Shown here piece after piece: positions 1-11,411 of a stretch of DNA of 64,000 nt; positions within the stretch are counted from its first letter, which is position 1; each line of letters opens with the position of its first letter. Origin of the DNA: Cervus elaphus. Taxonomy: Eukaryota; Chordata; Mammalia; Artiodactyla; Cervidae. The stretch lies in the NCBI RefSeq assembly GCF_910594005.1, contig NC_057823.1, positions 99,248,015 through 99,312,014 of the forward strand. Direction: 5' to 3'. Under the pieces are notes generated by a model. The model made no database searches. It was given only the letters and a program-made list of their open reading frames with translations, and was not told the origin of the DNA. Both the position numbers and the translations under genes were made by a program.

Positions 1-117
1 AGTGGTGGCATGTGGGACCTTTAGTTGCAGCATGTGGTATCAAGTTTTCTGACCAGGAATTGAATCCAGGCCCCCTACATTGGGGAGGAGTTGTCTTCTT
101 CACCCCTGGACCACCAG
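1..117 (-). repeat. CHR-2-like tRNA-derived SINE, partial
   Basis: Read on the minus strand this is the tRNA-Glu-like head of a CHR-type SINE. It has a 'cactgg'-like start near 110, a degenerate B-box-like segment around 50-70 and the 'ccacatgcc' type end near 5-15. It is cut by the window edge and followed directly by a second copy of the same family. Family assignment is from memory of the consensus and is approximate. Confidence 0.6.
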
Positions 118-133
118 TGAAGACCCCAAGTGC

Positions 134-277
134 TTCTTTTTTAAAATTCTTATTTATTTTTATTTTTTGGCCATGCCATGAGACATACAGGATTTTAGTT
201 CTCCAATCAGGGATCAAACCAACACCCCCTAAAGTGGGAGGGCAGAGTAGTAACCACTGGGCCACCAGGGAAGTTCC
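134..277 (-). repeat. CHR-2-like tRNA-derived SINE
   Basis: On the minus strand the element starts with 'ggaacttccctggtggccca' at 277, carries an internal B-box-like 'ggtttgatccctgattgg' and ends in an A-rich tail (T-rich on the plus strand, about 140-167). This matches the CHR tRNA-Glu SINE family of ruminants and cetaceans. It lies tandem to the previous copy and next to the retroviral remnant, which it may interrupt. Confidence 0.7.
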
Positions 278-349
278 ATATCAATGACTTCTGATGAACT
301 GTTTTTAATCCCTTAGCTCACATCTATGACCTCCTAGGGAGTTCCCTAT

Positions 350-1690
350 GACCAAGTGACAAAGGGAAAATTCTGGTCTGGTTCTCAGATGGGCCAGCCT
401 ACCAGTCTGATGTAAGCTGCAGATACCTGCTGCGCTTCCACTCAGCCTAGCTACAGTCCTACAAGTCAGGAGTGAGAAAAGACCCTCCCAGTGGGCAGAG
501 TTGGGGGTAGTATCACTGGTCATTCATTCTGCCAAATTGGGACCTAGACAGACAAAGATTGGAAGACAGAAGGAAGGAAGACTGGAGTATTATATGCTGA
601 AGGATTTGGGATGAGGTGCGAGGCTTGTGGATTACTGTATGTCTCATATTAATGTCTGACAGACACAAAGCCTCTTTGACAGAAGAGAATTTCAGCCGAA
701 AGGTGGACAAGATGGCCCGCCAGTCAGCTTATTTCTCAGCCGGCACATTGTTTGTATGATGGGCTGATGGATAGATTGTCCACTAGGGCTGAGAGGGAGC
801 TATGTGTGAACCCCACGATGTGGGCTCCCTCTCACTCTGGCTGTTAGCTATTGTGACCCCACTGAATGGATAAACTGTCAATGGCAGCAACCATAGCCCT
901 TGGTGTGAACAATCTGGCCCTCAATTTGAACAATTTGAAATGAGACCTTTTCAACCTCGGAGGAGGCAGCGATTTAATCTTACTAGCATTGACATAATTT
1001 TGGATATGGATTTGCTTTCCCACACACAGTACTGGGCCAACCTTACCATCTAGGCTCTTACAAAATGCCGAATTCATCAGAATGAGATCATACAAACTTC
1101 CTCCTGTGCATAAGACAACTTTATGGCAAGTCTACTTGTCTCATTATACACCTTATCACCACAAAGTGTCAAACTAATAGGATGAGGGGACTACCTAGTA
1201 ACTGTTAAGTGAAATGAATGCTCAGAGCCTCAATACCATGCAGGTTTTGTCTGCTGTCCTTAAGATGTGCCTTATGTGTTAAACTAATGGCCGATATTCG
1301 GTGGAGGGTCCCTCATATCTATAACATCAGTTCCATAAGCAATATAAAGGTACCATTGGCTCTCTCCCCATTACCCTTGTCAATCCACTTTGAAAACTGT
1401 GTTTCATGTACTCACAATTTAGGCTTTTTTATAAATTTTGATTTTTATTGGGGAAATGTTTCTTCCGGGGAACACAGTAAAGACCTCAATGTACCAGAAG
1501 CTAAAATTAGCACCTCATGGAATTGGGCTGCTCATGCCAATGAGCCAGAGGTGCTGATGCTGGCAGGGTATTGACGCTGATCATGACAAAGAGTTGGCGT
1601 GCATGCTGTTTGTTGGGGAAGGAGGAGGGCTTGTCTGGGACCAGGAAGATTCACTGGGCATGTCATGGTGTTTCAGGGCCCAGAAATAAG
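350..1690 (+). pseudogene. Decayed ERV-L-like pol remnant (RNase H, integrase, dUTPase region)
   Basis: Conceptual translation in shifting plus-strand frames gives short blocks resembling retroviral pol, in the order expected for a class III (ERV-L) element: an RNase H-like block around 380-540 (including SQWAEL at 486-503), further RNase H/integrase-like blocks around 630-1080 and 1270-1340, and a dUTPase-like block around 1555-1640. A dUTPase downstream of integrase is a known trait of ERV-L elements. Frames are broken many times by stops and shifts, so nothing is functional. No flanking LTR pair was recognised. Exact boundaries are uncertain, and the assignment rests on short matches rather than an alignment. 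Confidence 0.5.
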
Positions 1691-2320
1691 CCTGAGTGGA
1701 TAATTGCAGCCATTTAGGTCCGCCACACACTGTCGGACACAACTGAAGTGACTTAGCGCAGAACACAGGTCTGCCACAGCCAAGTCAGCCAAGTGTCGGA
1801 CTCCTTGAAGGTTGGGTCACCCCTTTGGGCAAGAAACCCACACGAGCTGCATGAAGAGCTCTAAGAAAGGAGATGGTGAATACCAGTTATGACTTGGAAC
1901 TGTTTACACATGATAGAACTATAGCTGTAAAACATCTCCCCACATAAACTCTTCTGTAAAGCTTACAGCCAGCCAGCAGTTTGGAGACCTGCATGCCGCT
2001 TGGGTGCTTTTCTAGCATATGTTTCACCTGTGGGAGCTAGCTGAGAATTCATGTGTGCAACTCAGAATTTCAGGGAATTTACGACTCATAAAGGAACTCT
2101 CAATGGGAGACAGGATCTGATGGGTAATTGCTGCTTCTTTACATTCCTTGAATCCTGAGATCCTTACCATAAATTTCCCCCGATAGTCCAAGTGGGATTA
2201 TACACTCAGTATTCACAGAAGTCAATTTGAAAACATATCTTTTATATAGACTTTTTTCCTCCTTTATTGTTATACTTTCCCCACATCTTAGCCCATTCAT
2301 TATGCTATGTGAGTGTTTTT
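1691..2320. other. Unassigned stretch after the retroviral remnant
   Basis: No confident gene or repeat. It may be further 3' sequence of the decayed ERV-L element. A short tract at 1732-1760 ('gtcggacacaactgaagtga') resembles the 3' end of a Bov-A SINE, but the neighbouring sequence does not continue the match. Confidence 0.4.
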
Positions 2321-2512
2321 TAGTCAGTCATGTCTGACTCTTTCTGATCCCATGGACTGTAGCCCACCAGAATCCACTGTCCATGGGCTTCTCCAGGCAA
2401 GAATACTAGAGTAGGTTGTGATTCCCTTCTCCAGGGGGAATCTTCCTGACCCAGGGATCGAACCTGAGTCTCTTGCATTGTAGGCAGATTCTTTATCATC
2501 TGAGCCACTAGG
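2321..2512 (-). repeat. Bov-tA SINE
   Basis: Reverse-oriented Bov-tA: the Bov-A unit ('catggactgtagcccaccag' at 2351-2370) is followed by the reversed tRNA-Glu-like part ('cagggatcgaacctgagtct' at 2452-2471) and a degraded 'cctagtggctcag' head near 2510. It abuts the MLT1 LTR. Confidence 0.9.
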
Positions 2513-2521
2513 AAACCAAAT

Positions 2522-2885
2522 ATAATAGACTAGGTGGCTGTAATAGAATAGAAACCAAATATAATAAACAACAGGCATTTGTTACTCACAGTTCTGGAGA
2601 CTGGGAAGACCAGATTCAAACCACTAGCAGATTGGTGTGCGGTGAGGACCTGCTTCCGGTTCAAAGACAGCCATCTATCTCCTTGCTGTGTCCTCATAGG
2701 AAGCTGAGGTTAGCGAGCTCCCAGGTGTCCCCTCTATCAGGGCACTAATCTCTTTTATGAGTAACCCACCCTCATGACCTGATTACCTCCCAGAGGTCCT
2801 CCGAATACTGTGACACTGGGGATTGAGTTTCAACATAGGAATTTTGGAGGGATACAAATACTGAGTCTATGGTACCCTGGTTCCA
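2522..2885 (-). mobile_element. MLT1/MST-type MaLR LTR remnant
   Basis: The plus strand shows the reversed 3' half typical of MLT1/MST LTRs: 'gactaggtggct', then 'ttactcacagttctggagac' (2582-2601), a 'tgtcctcataggaag' block, 'ctcatgacctgattacctcc' (2772-2791) and 'ttcaacataggaattttgga' (2828-2847). These LTRs belong to the mammalian-apparent LTR retrotransposons (ERVL-related). It is old and diverged, with no internal region seen. The reversed polyadenylation region lies at its left end. Confidence 0.75.
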
Positions 2886-2960
2886 CACTTCTGCTTCTTG
2901 GGAGCATTTGTCCATTTGTCTATTAGCACTAAAATCCCTTTGAGCTATATTTTTAAAAGA

Positions 2961-3163
2961 ACCTAGGCTGAGACGGTACAGCATCTGCCTACAATGCAGG
3001 AGACCCAGGTTCGATCCCTGGCTTGGGAAGATCCCCTGGAGGAGGAAATGGCACCCCAGTCCAGTACTATTGCCTGGAAAATCCCATGGACAGAAGGGCG
3101 TGGTAGGCTATAGTCCATGGGGTCACAAAGAGTCAGACACGACTAAGTGACTTCACTTTCTTT
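2961..3163 (+). repeat. Bov-tA SINE
   Basis: Forward Bov-tA: the tRNA-Glu-like part has 'caggttcgatccctggcttg' (3007-3026), followed by the Bov-A part ('tggaaaatcccatggacaga' at 3075-3094) and the end 'agtgacttcactttc'. The head is truncated or diverged ('aacctaggctgagacggt'). Confidence 0.9.
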
Positions 3164-6100
3164 CTGTACTGTGAATATGACATACATATGCACATTTTTG
3201 TATGAATAGAGTCCTTAATTTTATTTCCTCCACATGTCCATACATCTTCTGTTTTACACAGCAACGGAATAGATAAGATCTCTAGGGGTGTGGAGATTAA
3301 AGAAGACAAGAAAAATCCTACTGAAACATATTTAAATAAGGAAATAAAAAAAGGAGCCCACAGAGAAAGAAGGTGTAGTCATTCCCTTAGAGGTAATACT
3401 AGAAGGCTCACATTCCACATCTTGGAAAGTCTAGGTGCATGGGATTTTGAAATTCTGGCATCATCCCAAAATCAATCTTAAAATTCACGATAATTTGGAA
3501 ACATGTACTGAAGTGAGAGGAATAAATCACTTTAAAAAGTCATTACTTGGAAGTAAGCACAAGATGCTTTCTTTCATGTGCATTCCTTCAAGCTGGAAAC
3601 AAAGTAAATATTGAAACAGGGACATTTGGAAGTGGAGGCTTCTGTGTGGTGGATAATTTCAAAAGGTCTGTGGTTACTTGGTCTTGGTAGTGAGTGCTTG
3701 TTTTAGGGTGAATTTCAGCTTTATTGAAACTTGTAATTCAACAAGGATTCTGGGGAAAGATGGTCAGGAGCTGGGGTAGAAACTGTGTTATTTCCATAAG
3801 CAAAGACTGTTGACTATTTTAGTTTCTTAGGGTAATCGTTTCTCAATCTGGCTAGATTACAAACACAAACAAACAAAAAACCCACAGCTAGATTCTGTTC
3901 TTTGGGTCATCTGTGTTAATGGAGTATTGCTTGTCTTGATTTGACTACCTGACTACAAATCATACTCAAAATAGCCTGTGTCCTCTGCCTGGCCCCTGCT
4001 ATGTTCCCCTAACTCTCTGGGCACTCTAGGAGTAGAATCCTTGCCACTAAAGGATATGATTATTTTCAAGTTTGTTTCTTTCATCTATATTTTGATAACC
4101 ATGAGGAAAGGTATTCCTCTTGTTTCATGGAATGCCTAGTAGGGAGTATTATTTTATAAATGTTGAATAAATGTAACTACTTTATAAGATATATTCTTTT
4201 TAGATAATGCTTGCATATTTTATATAATACTTGCAAAGACAGACAGACTTGCAAAAACATGTTAACAGAGTTTATAAACTCACATAAGAAAATATGCCAT
4301 CAGTGTCTGTAGAATTAAATAGAATTACCCCATAAATGAATGCCTATGTATTGATAAAAAAAAGTGGGACCGAGAACCACGAATACAGATGATGATTCTG
4401 ACAACTCACAAGAACACTAACAATTACAACGATGCCCATTGTCCATAGAAAAGTAGAAAATATGCCTACTTTTCTTTTGCTAAGCCCACCTTTGACCTTT
4501 GAGAGCTCAGCAAATAGGGTCTTACTAAAAGCCCTTATTTTCAAAAAGAAAAATCTTGACTTACTAGGAGAGTCTTCAAAAACATTTCTTCATATATGCA
4601 CATGGTAAATATCACACATTGGAGCCTGCACCTCCCCTGTGATTGTTCTGTACCTGAGAGACAAGTGATGTATTTGGACACAAGGACCTCATGCCCGATC
4701 GCGGAGGTCAACGTGCATAGAACCCGAAGCGGAACAGCTCTGGTGGAAGTGCTCTTTCCTGGAAACATCTGCTGCCAGCGGAGCGTGTTTACATTTTGGC
4801 AGCCCTGGCAGATGGGTTTTTAGACAGCCCACCTGTGTGCGGATGGAGGCTGGAGCGACGGAAGTGGGCAGGACAGACTGCAGAGACCGCTTTCTGCGAC
4901 GCACTGAGTGGTTCTAGAAAATGCAAATTAGCGCCTCAGAGCAGGCTTTTTTTTTTCCTTCCTGTGCTATTAACGTTTCAAAGCTAACTAATTTGTGTGT
5001 TGTCTGGAATGAGTCATAAAGTTTAGGTTTGAGACTGCTCTTAGGAATGTAGTAGGATTACTATTACAGAAAAGAGAATAACTGCTAGTAAAAATTAATA
5101 TAAAGAGAGTAGAGAACAAATATATGCTTAAAATAGTTTCCTGTTTGAAAATATTCTTCCAAACGACTTTACCCTACAGGAAAAGAAAAACCACCGGGGA
5201 AAGGAAGCATCAGCCTTTCTAACCGAAGCTCTTAGGTTTTCTCTGTACTGTTATTTATATTCACAAGTGTTATCCAAGAAGCTGTTCTGAAGAACACAAT
5301 TTCATATTTAATAGGATTTTTATACAAATTATGTATGACTTTTAAACAACAGAAATTTCTTCCTTTATTGCAAGATTTCGCCGATCTTTTCCTATGTTAA
5401 TATATTTTCTGTATCTCCAGGGAAGAGACAGGCATACAGAGCTGTCATCCATCGAGCACATTTTTGTGGTGCGAGTCCTGGACCAGTGTTCGCTTGTGTT
5501 TACTTGAGAAATCCCACGTTGGGGGCTGAGTCAGAAATCAGAAATCTGGAAGCAAAAATATTTTTAACAGCGAGGTACTTATGTTAGCATTTCATAATTT
5601 GTTGATTGAGATTTCAGAAATTCAGCACCTACATGACCGAAATCTATCTTTTATGAACAGACTGAACAGTGCTAATATTCTTCTATCTGAGATCTTTTTA
5701 TTTTTTGCTTTTATGGGCTTGTGCATGATGAAGCCAGTATGTGGGGGAAATCATTAAACTGCTCCTTAATTTGGAGACTAGGTTACTTCCATTTTCAGGA
5801 AAAGAAGGAAACTAATAAAAAAAAATCAATATAAAATGGATGAACCTAGTCATTCGCAGAATTTCAACCTCAAGATATTTATGTAAATATTTAGTGCTAA
5901 ATTGTTAATGGAGAGGAAACACTCAGATTCAATTAAAATGTTTGTATAGAAATCTCATAATTAGACTTTAAATGCAGTGCAATAGATTTTGTGATACATA
6001 AAGTCAGATTCTAACATAAGAGTAATCCAGCTTCCCTGGAAAAACATAGGAAGCAAGAATTAACAGTATTTACGGAGAACCATACAGGAGACACTGCCCT

Positions 6101-6190
6101 GGAAGGTACAGCTCTGTCGCTAGAGATGATCATTCCTTTTTCACTTATTAGACTGCTCCCAAGTCTAAATTATGACGCTGCCTATATGAC
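3164..6190. other. Downstream flank of ST8SIA4 without recognised gene or repeat
   Basis: AT-rich unique-looking DNA. Open frames here are short and overlap on both strands, with no recognisable domain. The only compositional change is a CpG-richer patch at about 4690-4905. Old, diverged repeats could be present below what I can see by eye. Confidence 0.5.
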
Positions 6191-6196
6191 CCTGCT

Positions 6197-6245
6197 TGTA
6201 GTCCGTGAAGAGTCGGACATGACTGAGCGACTGAACTGAACTGAT
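6197..6245 (+). repeat. BovB/Bov-A 3'-tail fragment
   Basis: The sequence 'gagtcggacatgactgagcg' (6210-6229) followed by 'actgaactgaactga' is the 3' terminus of BovB-family elements. Only about 50 bp remain, so this is a very short 5'-truncated copy or a remnant. Confidence 0.75.
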
Positions 6246-6344
6246 AGACTTACCTCAGCTTTTAATCTGTGCTTACTAAACAATGACTTACTTGCAGACT
6301 AAGTTTCCAAGGGAACTTCTTGCCAGTTAAAAGTATAGGCATCA

Positions 6345-6480
6345 AAACCTGATGGTTAAGAATGTGTACACTGAAGTCAGACAGACCACTTGAATTCAAA
6401 TCCTTGTTTTCTCATTTCTGGGCTTTGTGACCTTTAGCAAATCACATAATCTCACATCTATAAAAATGGGATATTGCAGC
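6345..6480 (+). repeat. MIR SINE
   Basis: The sequence follows the MIR order: 'gatggttaagaatgtgtaca', a 'gtcagacagaccacttgaat' block, 'ttctgggctttgtgaccttt' and a degraded '...taaaaatggga' near 6465. It is an old mammalian SINE with heavy divergence. Confidence 0.75.
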
Positions 6481-6994
6481 TCGCATCTCACGGGCTCCTG
6501 TTGAGGTCTGATTATATTCCAAGAATAAACAGGGATTGCCCACTGTATATGGATCTTTGAAAGAAAAAAAATTACGCAAATACAAACAAGATTGATATTC
6601 ACCAACCCTTGTTCATGGTTCACTGTTGGTCTCTGGCAAATATTTTAAAATTACAGAAGGTAAAAAGTGACCTCATGAAACTAAAGTTAATAATTTCTGG
6701 AGAAAATAATGCAGTCTGAAAACAGACCAGTCAGTTCTAGAAAGCCATGAAAGCTTTAAAAATGCGGTTTTTAGGATCATCCTTTGGAAGATGAACTGCA
6801 AACAAGAGCCAGTGGGTGCAATAGTATTTGCAATCCCAAGTCACAGGGCAGCCGTAAGAATGTGTAAGGACCTGCTGGCTTCTTCAGCCATGAAGCTGGA
6901 GTGACTCACTGACACCAGTCACTGGGAGTACAAATTGGATATAAATGACTGTAGCTTATGTAACACTCCATTCCCTCAACTACAAACGCAATGC

Positions 6995-7013
6995 ACCACA
7001 CACACACACACAA
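6995..7013. repeat. (CA)n microsatellite
   Basis: Short, nearly pure CA dinucleotide run in the downstream flank, about 220 bp beyond the inferred end of the ST8SIA4 transcript. Confidence 0.9.
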
Positions 7014-7249
7014 AACTGTTCAGGATTTCCGGATATCCATGAGGGTTTTGATATCGTCCATATTGCTCTGAATACACTTTAAAGAAATGATTGGCTAAAC
7101 TGCAAATTGCTGGGGCTGACGGGGAGGGGAACCAGGAACCCTAGGTAAAGCTTGTTAAAGCTGGTATCATCTTAGGTTGACGTGCAAAGTGGAATAGACC
7201 TTGTAGATATAAGAGATAAGAGAAAGATGAAAAAAAAAGGGGGGTTTAA

Positions 7250-7255
7250 TTTATT
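7250..7255 (-). terminator. Candidate distal polyadenylation signal AATAAA
   Basis: The plus strand reads TTTATT, so the minus strand has a canonical AATAAA. Downstream on the minus strand come six C and about nine T (7246-7231), then a T-rich stretch ending near 7205. This is the most distal good signal before a compositional change, so I use it as the 3' UTR end. Confidence 0.5.
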
Positions 7256-9623
7256 TTACAGTTTTACAAATGATAAAACAACAACACCCGATTGCTATAC
7301 ATAAACAAAAGGGAAACAGTGTCGAACAGAATGAACTTGACAGAATAAACCTCATCTTTCAATTCCACAAATGATAGAAGAAACAGTAGCAATTATTCTG
7401 TGCAGCAGTACTATCTCTGTAAACTCTTTTTTTCCCCCCTGCTATATACATTTGAAACTCTTGTGCTTTTGCCTACACAAAGAAACAGTAATCATTAAAA
7501 GGTGCTACTTAAATGCGGAGACAATGGTTCTGGAGCCACAATCTGAAAACTGCAATTCAAATACATTGCCAGCTTAAAGACTTTTTTTTTAAATTTTTTT
7601 AAAGATTTGGATATACTAGACCCTCATTATAACTCTAGGTATGAACAACATAGAATTCAGTTATAAAGTAGATCCCTTTAAAGCAGGTTAGCAACTGAAG
7701 TTTCAAAAGAACTTCTTTATTCTAAAGAGGTCTTATCTCCAGAGTGCTTCACAGTGCAAACCCTGAAGACATGAGCGTAACACAAATCCAGTGTGTGTAT
7801 ATTACAGACTCTGTGTATACACACAGACACACATATATAGCATTGTATATATGCATCACACGTCTATTTGTACTATGTAGATATATCTATAGCACATATG
7901 TAATAAAATATCTATTTCTAGGTGGGCTTTATTTGGATTTTCTTTCAACAAATAGGAACGATAACCCTCTCTCACTCAACTTGTCAAACATTGGTATATT
8001 GATCATGTCTGATGGGGAAACTCTCAAACTGGTAGAGGTCACAACTAACTATACATAACTCTTCCTACACCCCTTCCACAATTATAGATACTCCCAACAA
8101 TAACCACATAAAACAACTCTTTTATGAACCAAATACCACACTGTGTGTATTATGACTAACTGGCTCAATCAGAAATAAATTACTTTGTTCACCCTCTTCC
8201 TGCGTAGTAGCTTAATAACTAGTTGGTATGTACACTACCTACAGCATTATTTAAATAAATTGCTTCTGTAAGTATATATGTAGAAATTCCCATTAGCAAC
8301 TGATATACATTTCATTTCATATACAATACATAAACACATTTGAGTGCCCAGCACCGTCTTTCAGACAGAAAAACTTCCAGTCATTTCATCAGTCCTGTGG
8401 GCTCAATCATCAGATCTGCCCAGAAAAATCTGTTACTGATTTATTATTTTTTATTCCAGCAACTTAATATTAAGTATAGAACAGGCTGGGTAATAATGAT
8501 GAAAATGTTTCCATGGCCTCTTCATGTCAACAGCACAGTACAACCATGTTCTCGAAGGGACAGGAGTGTTTCACAGTCAGCTGCCGGAGTATTGCCAGGT
8601 ACAGATTTAAATCATGAAAAGGAAATAAAATATTAAAGCTGTGAACATAGTCTCAGAAGAAAAAAAAAACACTCAAATATTTCAAGTATGTACTTATAAT
8701 TTGATTTCATCATGATCGCTTTTGCCCCCTGATTGGTTGGATCTGAATTCTTTTTCTTATTCTTGCCTTCAGCCTTCAGTAGTCTCCCTGCCCCACCCCT
8801 GTAAGAAGGCCACAGTGGATGGTGAAGGGGGAGGGGAGATGGAAAGCGCTACAATAGGGAATGACTGGTCTTGTACAGGCTGTCTTCTTTGAACACTAAA
8901 CGCCTTTAATTGAATTCATTCTTGAGTATTGAAAGTTCCCTGAGATGAACAAAAGTAGTCTCAGTCGATACTGAAGCCCTTTTTATATGCTGAGAATTTT
9001 CAGAACTGGGCAACGTATTTAGAGAACATAAAGCATAGGGTAACAAAGCAATGTGAAGCTAAAAAGGCACTACTCAATGCATTTATGAGATAAACATCAA
9101 TGCATGGAACAGTGAATGTCTGGGATGCTTTTGCTGTGGCCTTAAAATTGTCTAAACACAGTTGTTGAAAGCACAGTCAAAATGGCAAGGTACCTTGATG
9201 CCACTTTTTACCTTCAATGAGTTCTGAGATGTATCTTATCTAAAAGAATTGACTTGTGACTTCAAAATTTTTATTGAATTTAAATTCAAGACTACTCAAA
9301 CAGCTTGTCTGCAAGTCCAAATTAAGTAATCACCTACTTTTGATTAGTTGGGTATATCAGACTTTTCAAGTTTACATTCAAAATATGGACTTAATCCTTT
9401 AAAAACTTCCAATAATAAGAGGTTCAGTGATAAATTACGTTATATTCTATCAATTTTTAGCTATGTATCTCCTTTGTGGATTCTGTTTTATTAGAGACAC
9501 ATAAATTCTCAGAAAATATAATCTTCTATATCCCAAGGTTCAATCATATTTTTAAAAAGAATATGACATATTATTAATATATTGAGAACTGTATTACTAT
9601 GAATATCCTTTCTTTGATAACAT

Positions 9624-9641
9624 ATATATATATATGTATAT
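9624..9641. repeat. Short (TA)n tract in the 3' UTR
   Basis: A near-pure AT dinucleotide run inside the inferred 3' UTR. It is likely length-variable. Confidence 0.7.
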
Positions 9642-10536
9642 TCTTTATGCTATTTATTCTTTTTCAGGCCTTCTTCTCCAAGAAACAAAACATATATATC
9701 CCTCATACTATTTCTTCTTTTCACAGATTGCCTTCCCTAAGAAACAAGAAGTAATCTATTTTGTTTTAGCGCAAGAGTAGAAGTGGGAACGTAGCACTTC
9801 TGCTTTCTAAAGAAACAATTTACCATCAGAATTACCTACCAGCATAGTAATTACCAGAAATTGGCCTGTTGGTCAATTCTGTTATATGTTAGAATTTTCA
9901 AAAGTCACTTTATTAATAATTTCATGTGCTTCTCTGAAAACACATTAATGTGATGATGTGAATAAATTTAACTATAGAAAAAATATTGGTCAATTTAATT
10001 AATCTGAAGTTCAAAATACTGACATACAGTCTCATTGTTAAACCTCTTAAAATTATCTCTGTGATGAAAACAGCACTCTATTAATCATTTCTGCATGAAG
10101 AAATTTTAACAATCATCTACAGAGCAAGTCAATCTTTCCATCTGAATTAACAAGTGGGATATCAAAGAACTGGAAGTCACATTTCAGACCTACCAGTCAA
10201 ACATTTACTCTAATGGGCAAAATGCTTCCACAAAATCATTATGAAATGTAAAAGCCGTGGAATCTCCTTTCAAACAAAAATGAAGTTTGAGTTTGGAAAA
10301 TTTAAAATACCTAGAGACAATTTTTACATTAGTAGCATCCTAATATACTAATATGTTATTTTCATGAAAGGAGACTGGTTTCTCGTGTAGACACATCAGT
10401 ATAATCTTTGGTACCAAAAGTAATTTTTTTTTTTCCTGCTAATTTTACCATCTCAGATGACACAGAGTTTGTCTTTCCTTTAGAATGGCTCAAGATTGCT
10501 GAGTGATACAGTTTAGCTGGTACCTTCTACACCATT

Positions 10537-10678
10537 CCTGGAGAAGGAAATAGCAACCCACTCCAGTACCCTTGCCTGGAAAATCCCATGGATGAAGAAG
10601 CCTGGTAGGCTACAGTCCATGGAGTCGCAAAGAGTCGGACACGACTGAGCGACTTCACTTTCACTTTCACTTTTTCAC
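10537..10678 (+). repeat. Bov-A SINE inserted in the ST8SIA4 3' UTR
   Basis: A Bov-A monomer: 'ggagaaggaaatagcaaccc' (10540-10559), 'tggaaaatcccatggatgaa' (10577-10596), 'gagtcggacacgactgagcg' (10632-10651), and a terminal CACTTT repeat. CACCATT occurs at 10530-10536 and 10679-10685 as a target-site duplication, which fixes the borders. It lies antisense to ST8SIA4. Confidence 0.9.
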
Positions 10679-11411
10679 CACCATTGGAAAAAAAACTGGG
10701 AGGTTTAAGGTTGTGCAAAACAAAACTTTTTTTACAAAGTTATTGTGTGATACCTGTTTAAAAATATAAGAACTTTAAAAACGATCACTTAAAGGTTACT
10801 TATCTCATTCATATTTATCTCAGAAAGGATTTCAAAGCACCCCGAATACCCAAACAAAAAGAGACTCCAGAAGGCAAACAAGAACAGAAACAAAACATGA
10901 AGTTCATCATGATCAGACTCAGAGTCCTGACTGAAGGCATTTCCTTGAGTTGTTTGACCTCACGGATTTCCCTGCTCAAACTGTTTCCATCGTGGTTTCT
11001 GCTGACAGGACAGTTCGGTTTCCCCAAGGGCTGAGTGGTGTTCCCGGCTTCCTCTTCTCATGCTTGGCGTTGCAGTGCCAGCCCAACAGTGATGAACGTT
11101 TTTGCTTCATTAACTCATGACAAGTGCATTGTTGGATCTTGTAAACACTACTGATTATACATTCAAACTGTGTTCTGAGTGGAAGTGGCACTTACTAAGG
11201 ACCCTTGAAGTCAAAATACTTAATTTTTAGAGCACTTTGCAGGTATTTCGTCAGCTGGTAGTGGATTTCTCATGAATGTCCTTTAATCACCTTTCAGGTA
11301 AGTGGTGGATGCTGCAACCCAGCCTTGTATTGGATCCTGTTTTTCAAATCTTAGGAAGCATCTTCAGAAAAGAAGTGCATATTCAGTCTGTCTGTATGTT
11401 TCAGGTGTGCT

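Larger units (their letters stand above)
7236..11411 (-). other. ST8SIA4: Inferred 3' UTR of ST8SIA4
   Basis: This stretch directly follows the ST8SIA4 stop codon and is continuous with the last exon. It is AT-rich, holds almost no ancient repeats compared with the flanking DNA, and ends (read on the minus strand) at AATAAA (7255 to 7250), followed within about 15 bases by a C/T-rich tract (7246 to 7231) that would serve as the downstream polyadenylation element. The length of about 4.2 kb is plausible for this gene, whose last exon is known to be long in mammals. Several earlier minus-strand AATAAA hexamers (for example 8445-8440, 8455-8450, 7933-7928) could give shorter forms. The end point is inference; no transcript was seen. 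One ruminant SINE lies inside (10537-10678). Confidence 0.6.

Noticed and set aside
1218..1574. 118-codon plus-strand open frame
   Set aside because: It lies in the decayed ERV-L-like remnant in a mixture of frames. No complete domain and no start context; treated as a chance frame in dead retroviral sequence.
1721..1760. Bov-A-like 3' tail 'gtcggacacaactgaagtga'
   Set aside because: Only about 30 bp match, with no further SINE sequence; could be a tiny remnant or chance.
2998..3030. tRNA-like B-box sequences (also in every Bov-tA copy)
   Set aside because: They belong to tRNA-Glu-derived SINE heads and lack a complete cloverleaf, so they are not tRNA genes.
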